DNA of 64,000 nucleotides from Mesaphorura yosii. Its lineage: Eukaryota > Arthropoda > Collembola > Poduromorpha > Tullbergiidae. The position numbers were made by a program, and so were the translations under genes. Under the pieces are notes generated by a model. It did no database searches. It saw only the letters and a program-made list of their open reading frames with translations, and was not told the DNA's origin. Positions 9,582 through 22,883 of the stretch are shown here, piece by piece (positions within the stretch are counted from its first letter, which is position 1; each line of letters begins with the position of its first letter). The stretch is from assembly GCA_009869945.1 (NCBI GenBank), contig WIXG01000033.1, positions 1-64,000 of the forward strand, in the 5' to 3' direction.

Positions 9582-12017
9582 CTACAGTTTCTGAGTGTGT
9601 GAGCTGCCATTTCTTCGGTTTTCTACGTCATCCACTGTTTCCGGCAATCTTCGATTTCTTGTTTCTGGCAGGAGCAGCGAAAGTGCCCCGGCCACGAACG
9701 ACACAACACCAAATATTATTGTCGGGTAGGTTTTGTTCCCTCGTCCCTAAAATACATTAAAGAGCGTAGCCATTAAATCCAAAAGTCATCACAGCCACTC
9801 ACTCACACTCACAATCAAGTCCACAATGTACGGTGCTGACACGGATCCGATTCGCCCAACCATTGAAGCCGTCCCAACTCCATAAGATCGCAAAAGGGTT
9901 GGCATCACTTCAGTAGCGTATAAGTACACGAGTGCATAAGCAGCACCAATTAGTAATTTTCCAGCCAACGCCAAAATCACAATTGCCACCGAGCCTGTCG
10001 ACAGACAACATAAGCTACTGTTTATCAAAGACTCGTCATCATCAAAGCCACAAGTGAACTTTACCATCTGCAAATATCAAAGACGAGAGCAAAAACGCTC
10101 CGGTCAGCAAAATCAGTCCGGAGAAGGATGGTCTGCGTCCGAGGTATCGAATGAGAGGTGGCACCATGAAATATGAGGGGATTTCCAAGAGTCCACTTAT
10201 GAATGTGTATCTAGCAATACGCAAAGGTCGCTTATAAGAACGCTCCTCCGAAACTTAGCGCCGCCAAATTCCATGTGCTTACATGTATCTGTCAGCCGAC
10301 AGATTTGGCGAATTCAACGCAACTCCATAGTACACCATTGAGATGGACATCCAGGTGAAGTAGATAACCAACGTCCTCTTTCGCATTTGTGTTGTTCGTA
10401 CCAAGTTGGCGTAGCCAACGAGCACTGCCTTTATCTTGGTGCCAAAATTTTCTTTCGTGGTAACTTCCTTCTCCTGAGATCAACAAGAATTCAATAACTA
10501 CCCAAGTTAGAGGAGAAGTTCAGTGACTTGTTATTTGTGCTCACCGTTCCTCCAACTTTCTCAACCATGTCTCGGAAGTCGCTGGGGACGAAGGCCTTCC
10601 TACGATTCCATTTCGCCATGTCCCTCATGATCTTCTCAGCTTTTTTTGGCTGCCCCTTTCTCAGTAGCCACCTGGGGCTTTCAGGCAGCAGCCACCAAAC
10701 AATGATTTGAAGAATTGATGGGACCGAGATAACGAGCTGCAGGGTTCGCCAGTCCCTGATGAAGTATGCAATTCCAGCCAACACCATGTAACCAAATGCG
10801 AAGGGTATGCAGAAAAGGTTGCCTGCCAGGCCACGCCACGACGGGCCAATCACTTCCACCACTGCATCAGAAAGACATTACAGCATTAGTTGGCTAATCT
10901 GCTCGTTGCAGCTTAATCCGTTAGAATATTCCCTAAACGATAAACGTACTCAACACAAACGAAGTTCCATAGATGCCAGGCGTCGACATTCCGAGTATGA
11001 ACCGTGCAAACATTAGCCATTTGAAATCACCCACGAGTCCAACGATGGGACCAGCAACAATGAAGATGCACGAAGAAATCAAAATCGCCATTTTTCGTCC
11101 AAGCCGATCTGAGATGGCCCCCATGATTGGGCTTCCAACCAATATCCCAAACATGTACATGGCTTGAACGGTACTGGCCCAAGCCTCTTTACCACAGACT
11201 AGATCCCACTAAAATTGAAATACAAGTTAAAAGATGTTTAGATCCGTCTTTGTCTCAACAATTGCTAGCATCACAGTGGTTTGTGGCCTACCTCTGTGAC
11301 AATCGTTGATCTGAATATCGAGTCGTCGAATTCTATTGTCGGGCATCCTACAGTTCTAGTCCGATCCACAAATGAGAAATCTGACGTTTGGTTCACGCCG
11401 GGCAGAAAGCGATACCGGTGACATTCTTCGTACTCCCTGTCCTTATCTCTGCATTCGCACACAGTACACATAAGAGACGGAACTCTTTATGTACTCACCT
11501 CTGGCCTTTGACCGGAACTCACAATGGAATGGTGTAGTTTTTTAGGGTCTCGACTGGGACGCCTGGAATGTCTGGAAGCTGACACCAGTGTGGTGGAATT
11601 GCACCGACGAAAGCATAAGCCAAATTATGGAGCGCTGTTAAAAATCCACAGAACGAAGTCAGCATGAAGACCTGGAACAAATAGACAGCCGCCATTTTAC
11701 ATTGCCTTAAAATTTGGTAGTGATTACTGATTTCCCATTGTCGTTACCTTGAGCTGCCACCATCCTGCATCGCCACATATTTTCAGCAGGTCTTCGAATG
11801 TGGAGACGGACTCGAGTTTCACATGCTTCTTTACGTGCTGGTCTTCGCTTGTAAGTTGAGTTTGGCTTGTGTTTGAGAGGTTGTCGTTGCTGCTTGTATT
11901 TGACGGTGAGCTTGGTGGGCCCGATGGAATGAGATGCTCTGGCGATTGATGAGGGCTGTTTGTTTCGCTACTGGTCGTTGGTGAAGGAGACAGCGATCGC
12001 TCTCTGTCCGCTTTCAT
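9582..12017 (-). CDS. SLC22-like organic ion (cation) transporter, MFS, 9 exons, 611 aa
   Basis: Plasma-membrane major facilitator of the organic cation/carnitine/anion transporter family. Exons on the minus strand: 12017-11748, 11671-11523, 11448-11292, 11208-10950, 10861-10545, 10473-10283, 10210-10065, 9994-9813, 9746-9582; introns 66-88 bp. Diagnostic segments: HNLAYAFVGAIPPHWCQLP after TM1, a Cys-bearing extracellular loop with an NQTS sequon, WDLVCGKEAWASTVQAMYMF, MFS motif SDRLGRK, VIGPSWRG, LLPESPRWLL in the central loop, YATEVMPTLLRSYGVG, and LLPETRN at the end of TM12. Substrate cannot be inferred. The family is usually about 550 aa; the excess is a ~65-residue Ser/Thr/Pro-rich cytoplasmic N-terminal tail. 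The only ATG in exon 1 is at 12017. Confidence 0.94.
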
Positions 12018-15000
12018 GATGCCACCACTGATAAGCCGTTTTCTCCTGTCTGACTTTGACTTTGAATTCCACCGCTGATGCGGCCGCAGGAGTCGCCCTT
12101 TGGCAAGGGAAGTGGGACGAGGAATTCAAGGGAGGGCAAGGCAGTGAGTTGAAAGAAAGTTCGTGGGAATGGGCTCGGTTATCCAGTTTGGAAACGTTAA
12201 TCCTTAATACTGAAGACCTCTAAAATTACTCGAAAATAATACTTGAGGTTTAGACTTCTGTAATTGTACTGCGCAATGCACTCACATACACATCGCAAGC
12301 GCGGCTTCACTTTCACAAGAATCGAGCACGAAAACAGCAACAATAGGCGTAGCAATTAACAATGACGACGCAACCCAACAGCGAAACACAGAATCAAAAC
12401 GATAAAAAGCCTGAATGAATCAGCTTTTACTATTTACGCTATCCAGAGGCTCAGAAATCAACCTATGCAGTACCAAAACAGAAACAAGCCCAAGCGCTGC
12501 AGACACTCTAATGACATTTTGAGCCTTCTGGCTGATTGTTATTGGAGTAGTTGGATGAGCAGGAATAATTGAGAAGAATGAGGAGGAAGAAGTTGTCGGT
12601 GTCCACATAAAATTATGTGCGTTGTTGATGCTGAGCCTGCCTGAATGCTGATGCGATCACAAAAAGTGGAACAAATCAAGTTGTGAATGGATGAAGGATG
12701 ACGAGTTGCGTTTGTTTGTGACTGCTGATCTGCAGATTGTTTATCTTTGACTGACTCTGTCAGTGCATGATGTGCGTGCTTGGACTGCAAACGCAGATGA
12801 TGGTGGTGGTTATAGCTGAATTGTTGTGATGTAATGTTCCTGCAGTGTACATACAAATTGAAATGTACAATTATTACCTGAGGTCATGAGCTTTGTATTT
12901 GTATTGTTTCGCTACTTCAATATAACTCAATAATAGCTGAATCGCTCGATACAATTAGCGGGCAGCGATGCCTGACTAGCGAACGGCCAACCCATCAACC
13001 CATAAAACCATACTACGATATAATGCAGTAAACAATTTAACTGCCTCCTTAATTAAAGCTAAAAGTACATACCGTCAGCGTCAGCCGGAAGATCAGCACA
13101 ACACTTGGCATAACCGCGACTCACGAGCCACGATCAACGCACCCGACCTCGAGAGCAATTAACTTAAAACTGAGCTGAGTTCTGAGAAGAAATGCTTTGG
13201 TCGAACCAGAACGAAAAGTGAAGTCACCTCTCACTTGTCAAATGAAGTTATAAATATTAACGTTAACAACACACAATGCGCCCCGCCGAATGAGGGCAAA
13301 ATGCCAAAAGAACACGCAATGACGCAGCCGGCAGAACCTCCACAGAGACTAAAGTTCAATGTAATGTAGTAATCGTTTAAGTTATGGAATATACAAAAAC
13401 AATATTGCGCACGGGAATTCGCTTCCTTCCTGGTGAAATGTGAATGGACTCACGACATGACGCGAAGAGGCGAGAGCCGACTAGCCAAAATATTTACAGA
13501 ATACGGCCTGAGAAATCGAATGGACAACGGACACTGACTCGAATTTGTCTGGACCACGTTGAGTGTGAGATGGTATTGACAGTTGACACTCACCAAACAC
13601 AATGAATGAATACTGATTGAACATCGATGTTTAATGGCTTTATATTTGTTTTTGTTGGCTTATCATTTCGATTGCTTGCTCAGCTTTTGTGTCAAAGTCC
13701 ATACCCATCGTAAATGTAATTAACGCTTGCTATATCAGAAATGAAATTAACCGCACCCGTCATCGTACTCTACTCCTCGTTGTTAAAAGAGCTCGTTCTC
13801 AATTTTACTTGCATTCAAGCACAAAACAATAGAATCGGTAGCACTTTCCGATTCGAGTTCGAGCCCGGCAGGGCAATTCACTAAAAGATAAACGTCAAGG
13901 TTCACTGTATTTATGGAATGGAAAATTTTTCCATTAAATTGAGACATAGCGTAACGTTCTTAAGTCACATTCACATCCGCATAAAATATGAACCGTCTTG
14001 ACATGAAGTTGGAAAAAGAACGTGATACGACTTCAATTTAGGCAATATTTATCAAAACATGCAACATGCGAAATAAAAGAATGGAAAATCAATTATTCAA
14101 CGCTCGACCTTTGTCCTGTATCGTTCGTTCGCTTTCTTAAGCGCACATTCAGTCGTTCAAATATCAGTTTGTCGATTGCGGCTTTGCGACAGCGACAATA
14201 TCATATCACAACATTTATGCCGCAATTGCAGTAATTATAATTGCGTGTTCACAACTTCTATTTTTAGATTTTTACCCTTGCGGGTTTGACTTTCAAGAAA
14301 TCGATCCTTTCTTCTGGACGAATCAAAATTTATACAATCATTTTCTTGCTTTGTCAAGCAAAATTGTGAAATTTGATTCCGCAACTCGGCAAAAATGATG
14401 CAGCCATCATTTCATACGTGAGCGAGCAAACGCAAAGGCGAATCGCCACGCTACGCATTACAAAATGCAAAATACCAAATTACCATGTTAAAAAATGTAA
14501 TACGAAAAAATAATGAAAATTTGCTGTCAGCAAAAATATAAACTTCGACCAAGTTCGAGTAGATTGAATTCCACGCTGACTGCTTCTGGAATGGAAATTT
14601 TCTTGATACGATAAAGTGTAACAGCAACTATAGTGAAAGAAACATGATATAATTCTCCAGCTCATTTGTCATGAATAACTGACGTTGGCAATTATAATTG
14701 CATTAGAGTGGTGGCATACTTAATTTTGTGATAAAATTAGCAGCGAACTCACAGTGATAAGTTCGGGTCCACTCTTGAACATTGTCACGAAAGTGGGTTA
14801 AGGCTTCTACTGTTTGGGCTTGTCTCTCGACAGTCGTCAGTCAATTAGGCGAGACATTAGCCAATATCGTCATACTAATAACCAAACAGTTGACAGATAA
14901 TTTGCTCTCAACACAACATGAACGATGGACCTCTCTACAGCAGAGATGCTTGCATATGAATTGAACGAACGATTAACAAGGACCTTCGAACCCGTGGCTA

Positions 15001-17865
15001 TGAATTTGCAAAATTTTAAACAAAGTGCATGAGTTTTCCGTCCGTCAATTTAACCGATAGAAGCTTCAATGCTGGAGCGCAATCAAATCTCACACGCACG
15101 CCATTGTAGCATGAGTTCACTCGTCCCGAAATAGGAGTACTATTGAAGTACAAGAGTCTGTGAATTGTGAATGAAATCAAGTGGAAAGGACAAAGCACAG
15201 CGACGGAAAGTTGCTGGAAAATTTTAAAATTGTTGAATGCAGAACATGTCAAGTTCGTCACGTAACCTGATAACTGCCATAAGAATTGATTAGCCGATAG
15301 TAAATTGGCAGTGATTTTATGCCCATGTACAAGATAAGATTACGTAATCATTTCGAATTTATTTTGAGACACGCTCCTGACACGAACTCTAGAATAGCCG
15401 AAATACGATGCGAAACCGAATACTAAGAAAGGAAAAACGAGTGTTAGATGCTTTCGGAGTTAAAAGCTGGATGATAGATCAACGTTACTACTTTTTTTTC
15501 CTGGAAGACTGCTCAGACGTCCATTCTTGTCTGATTTTCTGAAGCTACTCTCAAAAACGGCAACGACCTTGAGCGGTCGACCGAGACATCGACGCATTTA
15601 GTCGTGGACTTTAAGTTTGAATGCAATAAAAGCATTCCATGCATATTTTAATTTGTGAGCAGCGAAAAGAGAAACGCCAAAGTCAAGGACTAACAATCGA
15701 CGGATCGAGCCGGTGACTGGTCTTTTGAATGTTACAGTCTCGATTGTCGATTTAATTTAAAGCAACAATTACCAACTGTATGTGAATTCTGACGCGAGCG
15801 TGATGAAACGAACAAAGCGCTGATCAGCTGCCACAACACTTGCCACTGTCTTTAGATTTTATTCAATTACCCAATTTGTATAGACACTACACATTTTGCG
15901 AACTAACGACAACATTTGTCTTAGGAAGCACAAGTGCTCAGTGCTCCTCTGGCAGACACTTTTGTAAGTCATGCAAATATTTGTTTAGCTGCAAATTGCA
16001 AATTAAATTGGAGCATTCCATCGTGGAAAGCTGTGAATAATGTAATTTAATTAGATCCAAGTGCCAAACGCCAAACTGCAGCACCAGCACGTTATAAAAA
16101 TCTGTTGGAGTTCATGAATTTATTACTTTTGTGCCCGCTGCCACTTAATTGCCTCCAAATTCATTACAAGCACAAACTGAATCGAGTTGTTATTGTTCAC
16201 GGTTAGTAGGTCAAAACTTGGACGGGACATTCCGTTTTCACTAAGATTTTCTACAGTTAAGCAATAACTTTGCTTTCTAACAGCAAAACTAGGAAAGAAA
16301 TCTAAACCCAAATTAGAGGAACAACTGCCACAGGCAGTCGGCGTCGGGTTTCGGTTGCTGCCGCAGCCGCAGCTGCTGTAGAATGATGGCAGACCTCTCG
16401 CTTGTCGCTTCAATGAAGCGAGGAGTTAATTGAATCAATTTGTTACAAGACAAAAGACAGTGCACAGTGCAGGGCAAACACACTAAACAATTACAGAATG
16501 GCAGGGCGGCAAGCGCCTCTTCAGATGAAAAATTGAAAGATTGGGCCCAGAGGATGCATTTGTGACCGTAGCGTATAAAGGAAAAATTTCTAATAAAATC
16601 TACTCTGAGATATTGCATGACATCTGTCATAACTGTGATGTGGAAAGAGATATAAGTACATTTTTGATGAGTCTGGAGCCGGGTTCGCTTTGTCTTTGTC
16701 ACAATCAGGTGTATCGCGTGTATTTTCAAGAGATCAAGCTGAAGGATGTCACATACATGGCTTGACGGGGTGCATAACGTAATAAGAAACAATGACACTG
16801 ATTTATCATTTCTCGTCTGTCCCTCTTACGTCGTGTTATATGACATAAGATTAATTAGTAAACCTAAACGCAATCAAAGAGCAACAACTTCTACTCTTAC
16901 AAAACCGTTCACACCAAAAGTATGAAGTGTTTAATTCAATTTTTTCATGTTCTTTTGAAGTATTGAACGGAATCGACACTTTTGGCAGGCAAATGAGAAC
17001 CTGCTAATTACGGTGAGAACAGCAAATGAAATGTCCTTTATTACGGTAAATGTGCAATACGGTCAGCAGTTATCTGTTATCTGTTGTCCCCTGGAAAGAG
17101 CCGAACTCGAAGAAATCTACGAGGAGCTCTGATTGGATTTGACTGGATGATGGACGCGTGTTTAAGATTAATTATGTCAAATAGCTAAGACCAAAGGAAA
17201 ACACCAGCTTGGACTTTGGATCGATGTGAAAGAATTGGATCATTCAATGATTGACGGACCACCGCTATCAGCCATTGTCATTTGAAGCAACAAGCAGCCG
17301 AATTAGACTTACCCGTAGTGATTCGAGCAATCCAACACCAACAGCTGCAAGACGACCAATATAAACTTAATGTAATTTAGATGGACACACTGATAGTCAA
17401 CAATTATCACCCTCCACCACAGATTACTACAGCAATTTAAGCTTTTTAATACTCTCGCAGGAATAGTAATAATTGCCTGACCCTACGCTTTGGTTTCGCA
17501 TCGTCCAGACACACAAATGACGTGAAGAGTAAAAGTAGGTGCTCAACAGCTCAGCTGAGTTTCTCCTTGAACGCACGAACGTAACTTTCCAGGGTTCGCT
17601 CCGACACTCTTTCCACCAGACCGCTTGTTGTGTCGTAAGAGTTTTATCGATTTTTCCATTTGCGAGCGAACCATAACCACCCATAAGGTTATACTAGGGC
17701 TATAAATACATAGTTCTTATTGAGTGTGATGTAAACAATGCTACGAATCTGCGAGGAAAGTAGAAACTGTGGAAGCACAAGCAGTGAAAGTGAGCAAACG
17801 ATCATGGTCATGCAGTACGTCACCAAAAGCACAATCGCAATTTCTACTCAAAAGTGCTCACACTA
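12018..17865. other. Non-coding region upstream of the SLC22 gene
   Basis: About 5.8 kb, A/T-leaning, without a supported exon. The part next to 12017 should contain the SLC22 promoter and leader. The longest open frame (16313-16798, minus) has no family resemblance and no splice support. I see no tRNA-like or other RNA gene. Confidence 0.5.
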
Positions 17866-17886
17866 AAGGATGTCCACGAAATAGCC
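17866..17886 (+). repeat. Left terminal inverted repeat of the mariner-type element
   Basis: 21 bp, identical as reverse complement to 19033-19053, with TA immediately outside at 17864-17865. Confidence 0.95.
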
Positions 17887-17949
17887 ACACAAATTTTTTA
17901 TTTCAATAATTTTACAAATTAACAGAAGCAAACTTGAAGGTTACATTTT

Positions 17950-18896
17950 TCAGAAAGCTGATCCCTCATTCTTATTAGAAATGTGGCACATAGCCCTCTG
18001 GATATCCTTGTGGCCGATCTGTCGCAGGATCTTGTAAGCATTGTCCATAATCGCCTTCCTAGAGTCTCTCGCAGTTTCTTTGGACAGGTTATTCCATGTG
18101 AACTTGAATCCACGAAGATTCTTGGGTCCCTCGATCCTCGCGTGGTATCTTCGTTTGCATTCAGTCAAAATGTTTCAATGCCGCGGGTTATCCTTTTTGG
18201 GCACAAAGCCGATGTTTTTCGCACACAGGAACTCAGTCACAACTTTTACGTCGTTGTCAAGTCGAAGAGAATGTCTTGGATTTCGTGGTGCTTATTGATA
18301 GACGGCATCAGGCGCTTGTTTAGGCATTCTTTAAGTAGATCTTGCCGGTCATAGTGTCAGTTGAAATGTATGGTTCTGACCCATTGCCCATTTCGTCCAT
18401 GGCTTGCCATACGAGATACCGCTTCGGAAATTTGGTCAATGTTTGAATTTATGTTCGTATTTCACTTCACTGTGATCCGAGGAGTGCACATCATTTCGGC
18501 ATCCAGTCTTCGCACGTGCTTCTTGATTCTCTGTGTACTTTGGAGCCTTCTTTCTTTTGGTCTTTAAGCTCAACTTCTGGACTTTAATCTTACTCAATGT
18601 ACTTTTAGCCATTTTCAGTTTTCTGGCTGCTGCTCGAACCGATGTCGTCAGATGTCTTTCGTAGAGCTTGACCTTACGTACTTTCTTTGGGTCATCATCT
18701 GACTTGGCCGACCTGGAATCTTCTTATAATGGCTGTTCCGGATTCCTCGAACCTTGCAATGACATCGCGGATAGTGCGCTTCGGGATCCCCTGCGCTAAA
18801 AAAATGGTGAACCGTCGTCTTCTTTCTCTTATCAGCGTAATTTTCCAAGTAATGGACAATTCGTTTGGCAAGTGACTGATGATCGGCTGGCGACAT
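17950..18896 (-). pseudogene. Broken mariner-type transposase
   Basis: The ATG at 18896 opens an intact ~82-residue stretch (to 18648) with a helix-turn-helix-like N terminus (HQSLAKRIVHYLENYADKRK). Similarity then continues in shifting frames. It includes a lysine-rich linker and ECLNKRLMPSINKHHE. The catalytic-domain relic VVTEFLCAKNIGFVPKKDNP follows, where intact relatives continue with NPPNCPQLRPIE. Here that core is interrupted by a stop and apparently deleted. The C-terminal part (17950-18168) is again open. At about 315 codons end to end it is close to a normal mariner transposase (about 345 aa). No function is expected. Confidence 0.88.
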
Positions 18897-19032
18897 TTTT
18901 AATAGAAAGGTGACACACGAGAAAGGAGAGGACTAAAAGATAGCTAGCTCTGAGTCTCAGCTTTCAAAGGAGCATAGTCAAGACGGAGAAATTTATTTGC
19001 GTGCGCGTGTGCGTGTGAAGAGAAAAGTGGGC

Positions 19033-19053
19033 GGCTATTTCGTGGACATCCTT
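19033..19053 (-). repeat. Right terminal inverted repeat of the mariner-type element
   Basis: 21 bp, perfect inverted copy of 17866-17886, followed by TA at 19054-19055. Confidence 0.95.
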
Positions 19054-20120
19054 TATTAGAAGCACTATAGAAGCAGAAAGTGTATGAATTTCCATTTCAT
19101 GTGCTTTTTCTACAATATTCTTTTTAACCTGAAACTCTGGTGAGCTCAAACCAAAACAACTTCGACCAACATTTTCAGAGTTAGGTAGCTGTATAGGAGT
19201 GATAACATATATCTAAAAACTCTTTTGGCGTTGATTGGAATGTATATGAATATATGAATTGGCGTGATTGCAGCTTCTCTGTCTGCATTCCACGAGCGAG
19301 AAATTCTAGTAATTCATTACGATCCTTATGAATAAAGATAAGAATCCTGAAGTCGAATCAAACCCAACTCATCGATGATCGAAAGCCGAAAGTGTGTCGA
19401 TGAGTAAAGTAAAAGGCAGCATAAAAGATAAGACTGATCAGGCTGAAGCTTGAGCTGACGAAGCTCGCATTAGCCATAAATGGAGACTTGAATCTTGAGC
19501 TTACACATATACGATTAATACATTGAAAAGAAACGAAAAAACGAAAAATGTCATGAATGATGAGGATTGATTGCACACATTTGCACTTTCCCACACCGAA
19601 CTCAAACATTTTGGAAACTTTTACTAATGCTGCCGCCAGCTGGAAACTGATCCATGAGCCACGACCCAGGTAATAGTACATAGGGCATGGCAAAAACTTT
19701 AGCACTTTCAACTCAAGTCCACAAGATTATAGGACGGACGAGTTTCAAATTGCTCGCAGTCCATAAAAGTCCCGTGAGACTCGGCAAAGTGAGACAAGAC
19801 AAGCATGAAATTGAAGTTTTCCATGCATTTATGGAGTTCGTGAGTTTTGGCTAGAACGGCAACTGCAGTCATCAAAGAGAAAGTAAAAACGTGTCCAGTT
19901 CTGCCAAGCATCACGTCGCGGAGATTCATCTTTCAATCAAATCAAAGTTACGTCTTGCGTTTTATGTTTTTCATTCATCAAAGAGGAAATTGAAAATCTC
20001 ATCTCTCAAACGTCGGCGAATGACGGGAATGGCGATACTCGACGGGAGACCGGGATATTTTACATTTTATTCCACGCACCCTGGGTTTATATTGTTTGAC
20101 ATTAAAATTTTAATGGGTAC
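19054..20120. other. Spacer between the mariner element and the ARMH1-like gene
   Basis: No exon is supported. The end next to 20121 should be the 3' untranslated region of the armadillo gene. A TTTATT on the + strand near 20066 (AATAAA in the gene's orientation) is a good poly(A) signal candidate. Confidence 0.5.
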
Positions 20121-22883
20121 TTAAACCTTTAATGTGTCTTTCGATTCGTCCAAGTTCAGAGGGTCAAGATCGTCGAAATTTGGGGAGTAACTGTGTGGGG
20201 AGGCTACGCTCAATGTTAAATCAGAAGACGCAGCAGCTGAAGGCGCAGCTGTTTGACCTGGCCCTTGAGTGGATTCGACAGTGTCGACTCCTGCATTCTT
20301 CAGCTTTGCAATTGCACGCTCCGCTTCTTGCAACGCGGCCTGGCCAATTCCAGTCATATCAGCAGTCTGTGTGCGGAGGAGCAGACCGACAATCAATGAG
20401 TGCATCAGTACAAATTAAACTTCTAACAAACTAATTACACGACAGACACATCCTACCTCGCTCTCCTGTCCAAACTTGGATACGTAATACTTTTCGAATT
20501 CGTCTTCTCGCTCTTTCTCAACTCGCGTCAGGTACTTACGGAATTTCTCAAGGTTCTCGTTGGTTAGAATTTCTATTTCGCCAGGCGTTAATTCTTCTAC
20601 GCGGTTGTTCACTAATTGCAAGCCGGACCGGCGCTCGAGGGGCTGGCCGAAGAATTCTTCGTCGGGAGTGATTAAGTTCATTGTTGACACGATGTGGCTG
20701 CAGAAAACAAGAACACTTCGACATTGAAACCGAATGTAATTTCAGTAATTTGAATGCAAGACTTACTCGAAGGATGGGGCAATCAGCGCTTCCAGTTGCT
20801 CGGTGTAAGTCTTAATCTCCTGCAGGATAGATTCAATCGGTCGGTCGACCATCGGCTTGACTGATGAGAAGCGACTTTTCCTATTGTCCGATTGACACTG
20901 GGTCTGAACCTTAGATTGCTCTTGACTTGGCTTCGCGGGTTCCGTTGTCCCTTCAGCCTCAGGAGTAGCAGGAGTTTCTGTGGGCTGTTCCTGCACCGAC
21001 ATTAGTGTTTCTGTTGCAGAGTTTATTGAAGTTGATCGAGTAGCCACCTTAACTCCTGACGCCTTGTTCGTTGACGACAATACGACGTGCTCAAACCATT
21101 GTTGCCAGTATCTTTTCACGAGTCGGCCAAGACGGCGAAGAATGTAGCACTGAACTCCGGTAATGTATTCCAAATACCGTTCGCCTTTTTCCTGCACACC
21201 GCAGAATAGCTCTGTTGAATCCGAAGGTACGTTGCGGGTGGTCTGTTGAACCTTACCAATATGATAGCGACTGCCTTAGTTGGAAGCAGAAACCGAAGTG
21301 CCGCGACGCAGTCCGGAGTAAGATCGTGGATAAAAAGTAGAAGACGCACTGCACTCAACTGCACGCGATGAAATGAACTGGATCCGATTGCAGTCAGCAG
21401 ATTCCCGATAATTCCTTTCTGAATCATCCAATCTGCAAAGTCTGTGCGATTCTTGAGCATGAAAGTGAGTACGAAAATTGAGCCCAGCTGCTGCCGGTAA
21501 AACATGTCAGCATTAAGAGCAGGGGCCAGACGCCCGCCAGTTCTCCCGGCCCGAATCATGTCCGGATCTACAACACTTTTGGCTATGGGTCGTTCGAAGT
21601 ATGACATGTCAACAGATATGGCGCTGGCATTCGCGGCAGCCGCAGCTTGTTCAAACTCGAGTAAGGTCATCTCGGATTCTCTCTCTTCGTCAAACTCGTC
21701 GCCTGGTTCTTGATGGCTCATTACCAGCATTTCTGGCATCGGCGTCTCGGTCTCGGCAGCAGTCGCACGGGCGCCAGAAGGTACAACATCCGTCTCCCGT
21801 TTTCGATCCTTTGAGCGTCCGGCGGCGACTGCACCGCCACCACCGCCGGCACCAACAAAGCTTGGGCCAGTCCGATCTGCATCGACGGAGTCTTCGTTTA
21901 GATTGGGTGGCTCAACTACATTGATGAGTTTCGTGAGTAGTTCATCCGCAGACGGTGTCGACATGATTGATATGCACAACTCGCCCACTGGCACCAGAAC
22001 GGGGTCGTAGTCGGTTTTGAGCACATCCACGACGTACTCGTAACACTTTGCCGCAATCGCATCCTTTTGATGTACGGCGAGCTGAAGAATCTCACAGGCC
22101 ATTATTTGAACCTAAAATTAAAGATCAACATCATCATGCAAGGCACGGGCATGTCGTCTACGTCTAGAATGTCATTATTCCCTATGTATAATGGTACATT
22201 ACCTTCGGGTTGAAATCACAAGGTAGAAGACTGATGACAGAGTTCGCGACAGTTGTCAGGTTATCCATTTTCGTGCTAATGCACATATTTTCGAGAAAGA
22301 GTTGTGCAAAATGGATCACGCTGATGTTGTTACACATTGTGAGGCTGTCGACTACCGCATCCAAGAATGTAGACTCCTGGCAGATGAAATTCTTCACTCG
22401 CGTTCCACTCGGCCCATCAATTGTGCTGTTCAGGAAGTTAAGGACGTTTGCCTTGTCACGAACTCTCATCTCATCCATTTTCAGAGATGAAAACGCCGTT
22501 GTGAAGCCACCCATCTGGCAGAACTCGTACACGTACTGCTCACACTGCAAGGATTTCATGAAGAGGTCCAGCGCCTGGCAATAGTGCCAAATTGGCTTCT
22601 TTCGTTCGTAGGCCAGCTGCATCGCGACGACAAATCTTGCGAAAATCAGGCTGCCGCCGTGGCTGAGGCAGGCGTCCAAGTCGACTGGATCCAGGGTAGT
22701 GTAGTTCTCGATAAACTGGAGGATCATGGAATCGCGCTTGGCGCCGGATGACACATCCCACCTGTGCAAGTACTTCCAGAGTCCTAACGTGGGTAGTTTC
22801 GGTGCAACTTTGTTATACTTCTTGACTTGAGTCGGCCCGATTGCCGCCAACTGCTGCTGTCGGCCAACTGTTTTATGGCTCAT
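20121..22883 (-). CDS. ARMH1: Armadillo-like helical domain protein, ARMH1-like, 5 exons, about 815 aa
   Basis: Minus-strand exons: 22883-22203, 22111-21257, 21191-20767, 20697-20457, 20366-20121, introns 65-91 bp. The N-terminal ~300 residues are an alpha-helical repeat region resembling vertebrate ARMH1: KYLHRWDVSSGAKRDSMILQ, a GGSLIFARF segment, GGFTTAFSSLKMDEMRVRDK and SVISLLPCDFNPK, then VQIMACEILQ. The middle has a Gly/Ala-rich low-complexity stretch and further armadillo-like helices. The C terminus has a charged coiled-coil-like stretch (NENLEKFRKYLTRVEKERED) and a Ser/Pro-rich tail. Vertebrate ARMH1 is much shorter (about 440 aa), so the assignment rests on the N-terminal half. The molecular role is unknown. 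The start is the first ATG (22883); an upstream open frame lacks ATG. The exon 3 acceptor is uncertain: 21209 would add six residues but make a 47-bp intron. Confidence 0.82.

Larger units (their letters stand above)
17866..19053 (-). mobile_element. Tc1/mariner-type DNA transposon, 1188 bp, inactivated
   Basis: The element is bounded by perfect 21-bp terminal inverted repeats (starting AAGGATGTCCACGAAATAGC). On both sides it is flanked by the dinucleotide TA (17864-17865 and 19054-19055), the target duplication typical of this superfamily. The length fits a mariner element. It encodes a decayed transposase on the minus strand. Frameshifts, stop codons and an internal deletion show it cannot make a full protein. 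Confidence 0.93.

Noticed and set aside
13840-13885. tRNA B-box-like sequence (GAGTTCGAGCCC)
   Set aside because: The flanks do not form a T-stem or an acceptor stem, and no A box lies at the right distance.
16313-16798. 161-codon minus-strand frame
   Set aside because: Composition is random-looking, no family is recognised, and chance frames of 100-200 codons are common in these deserts.
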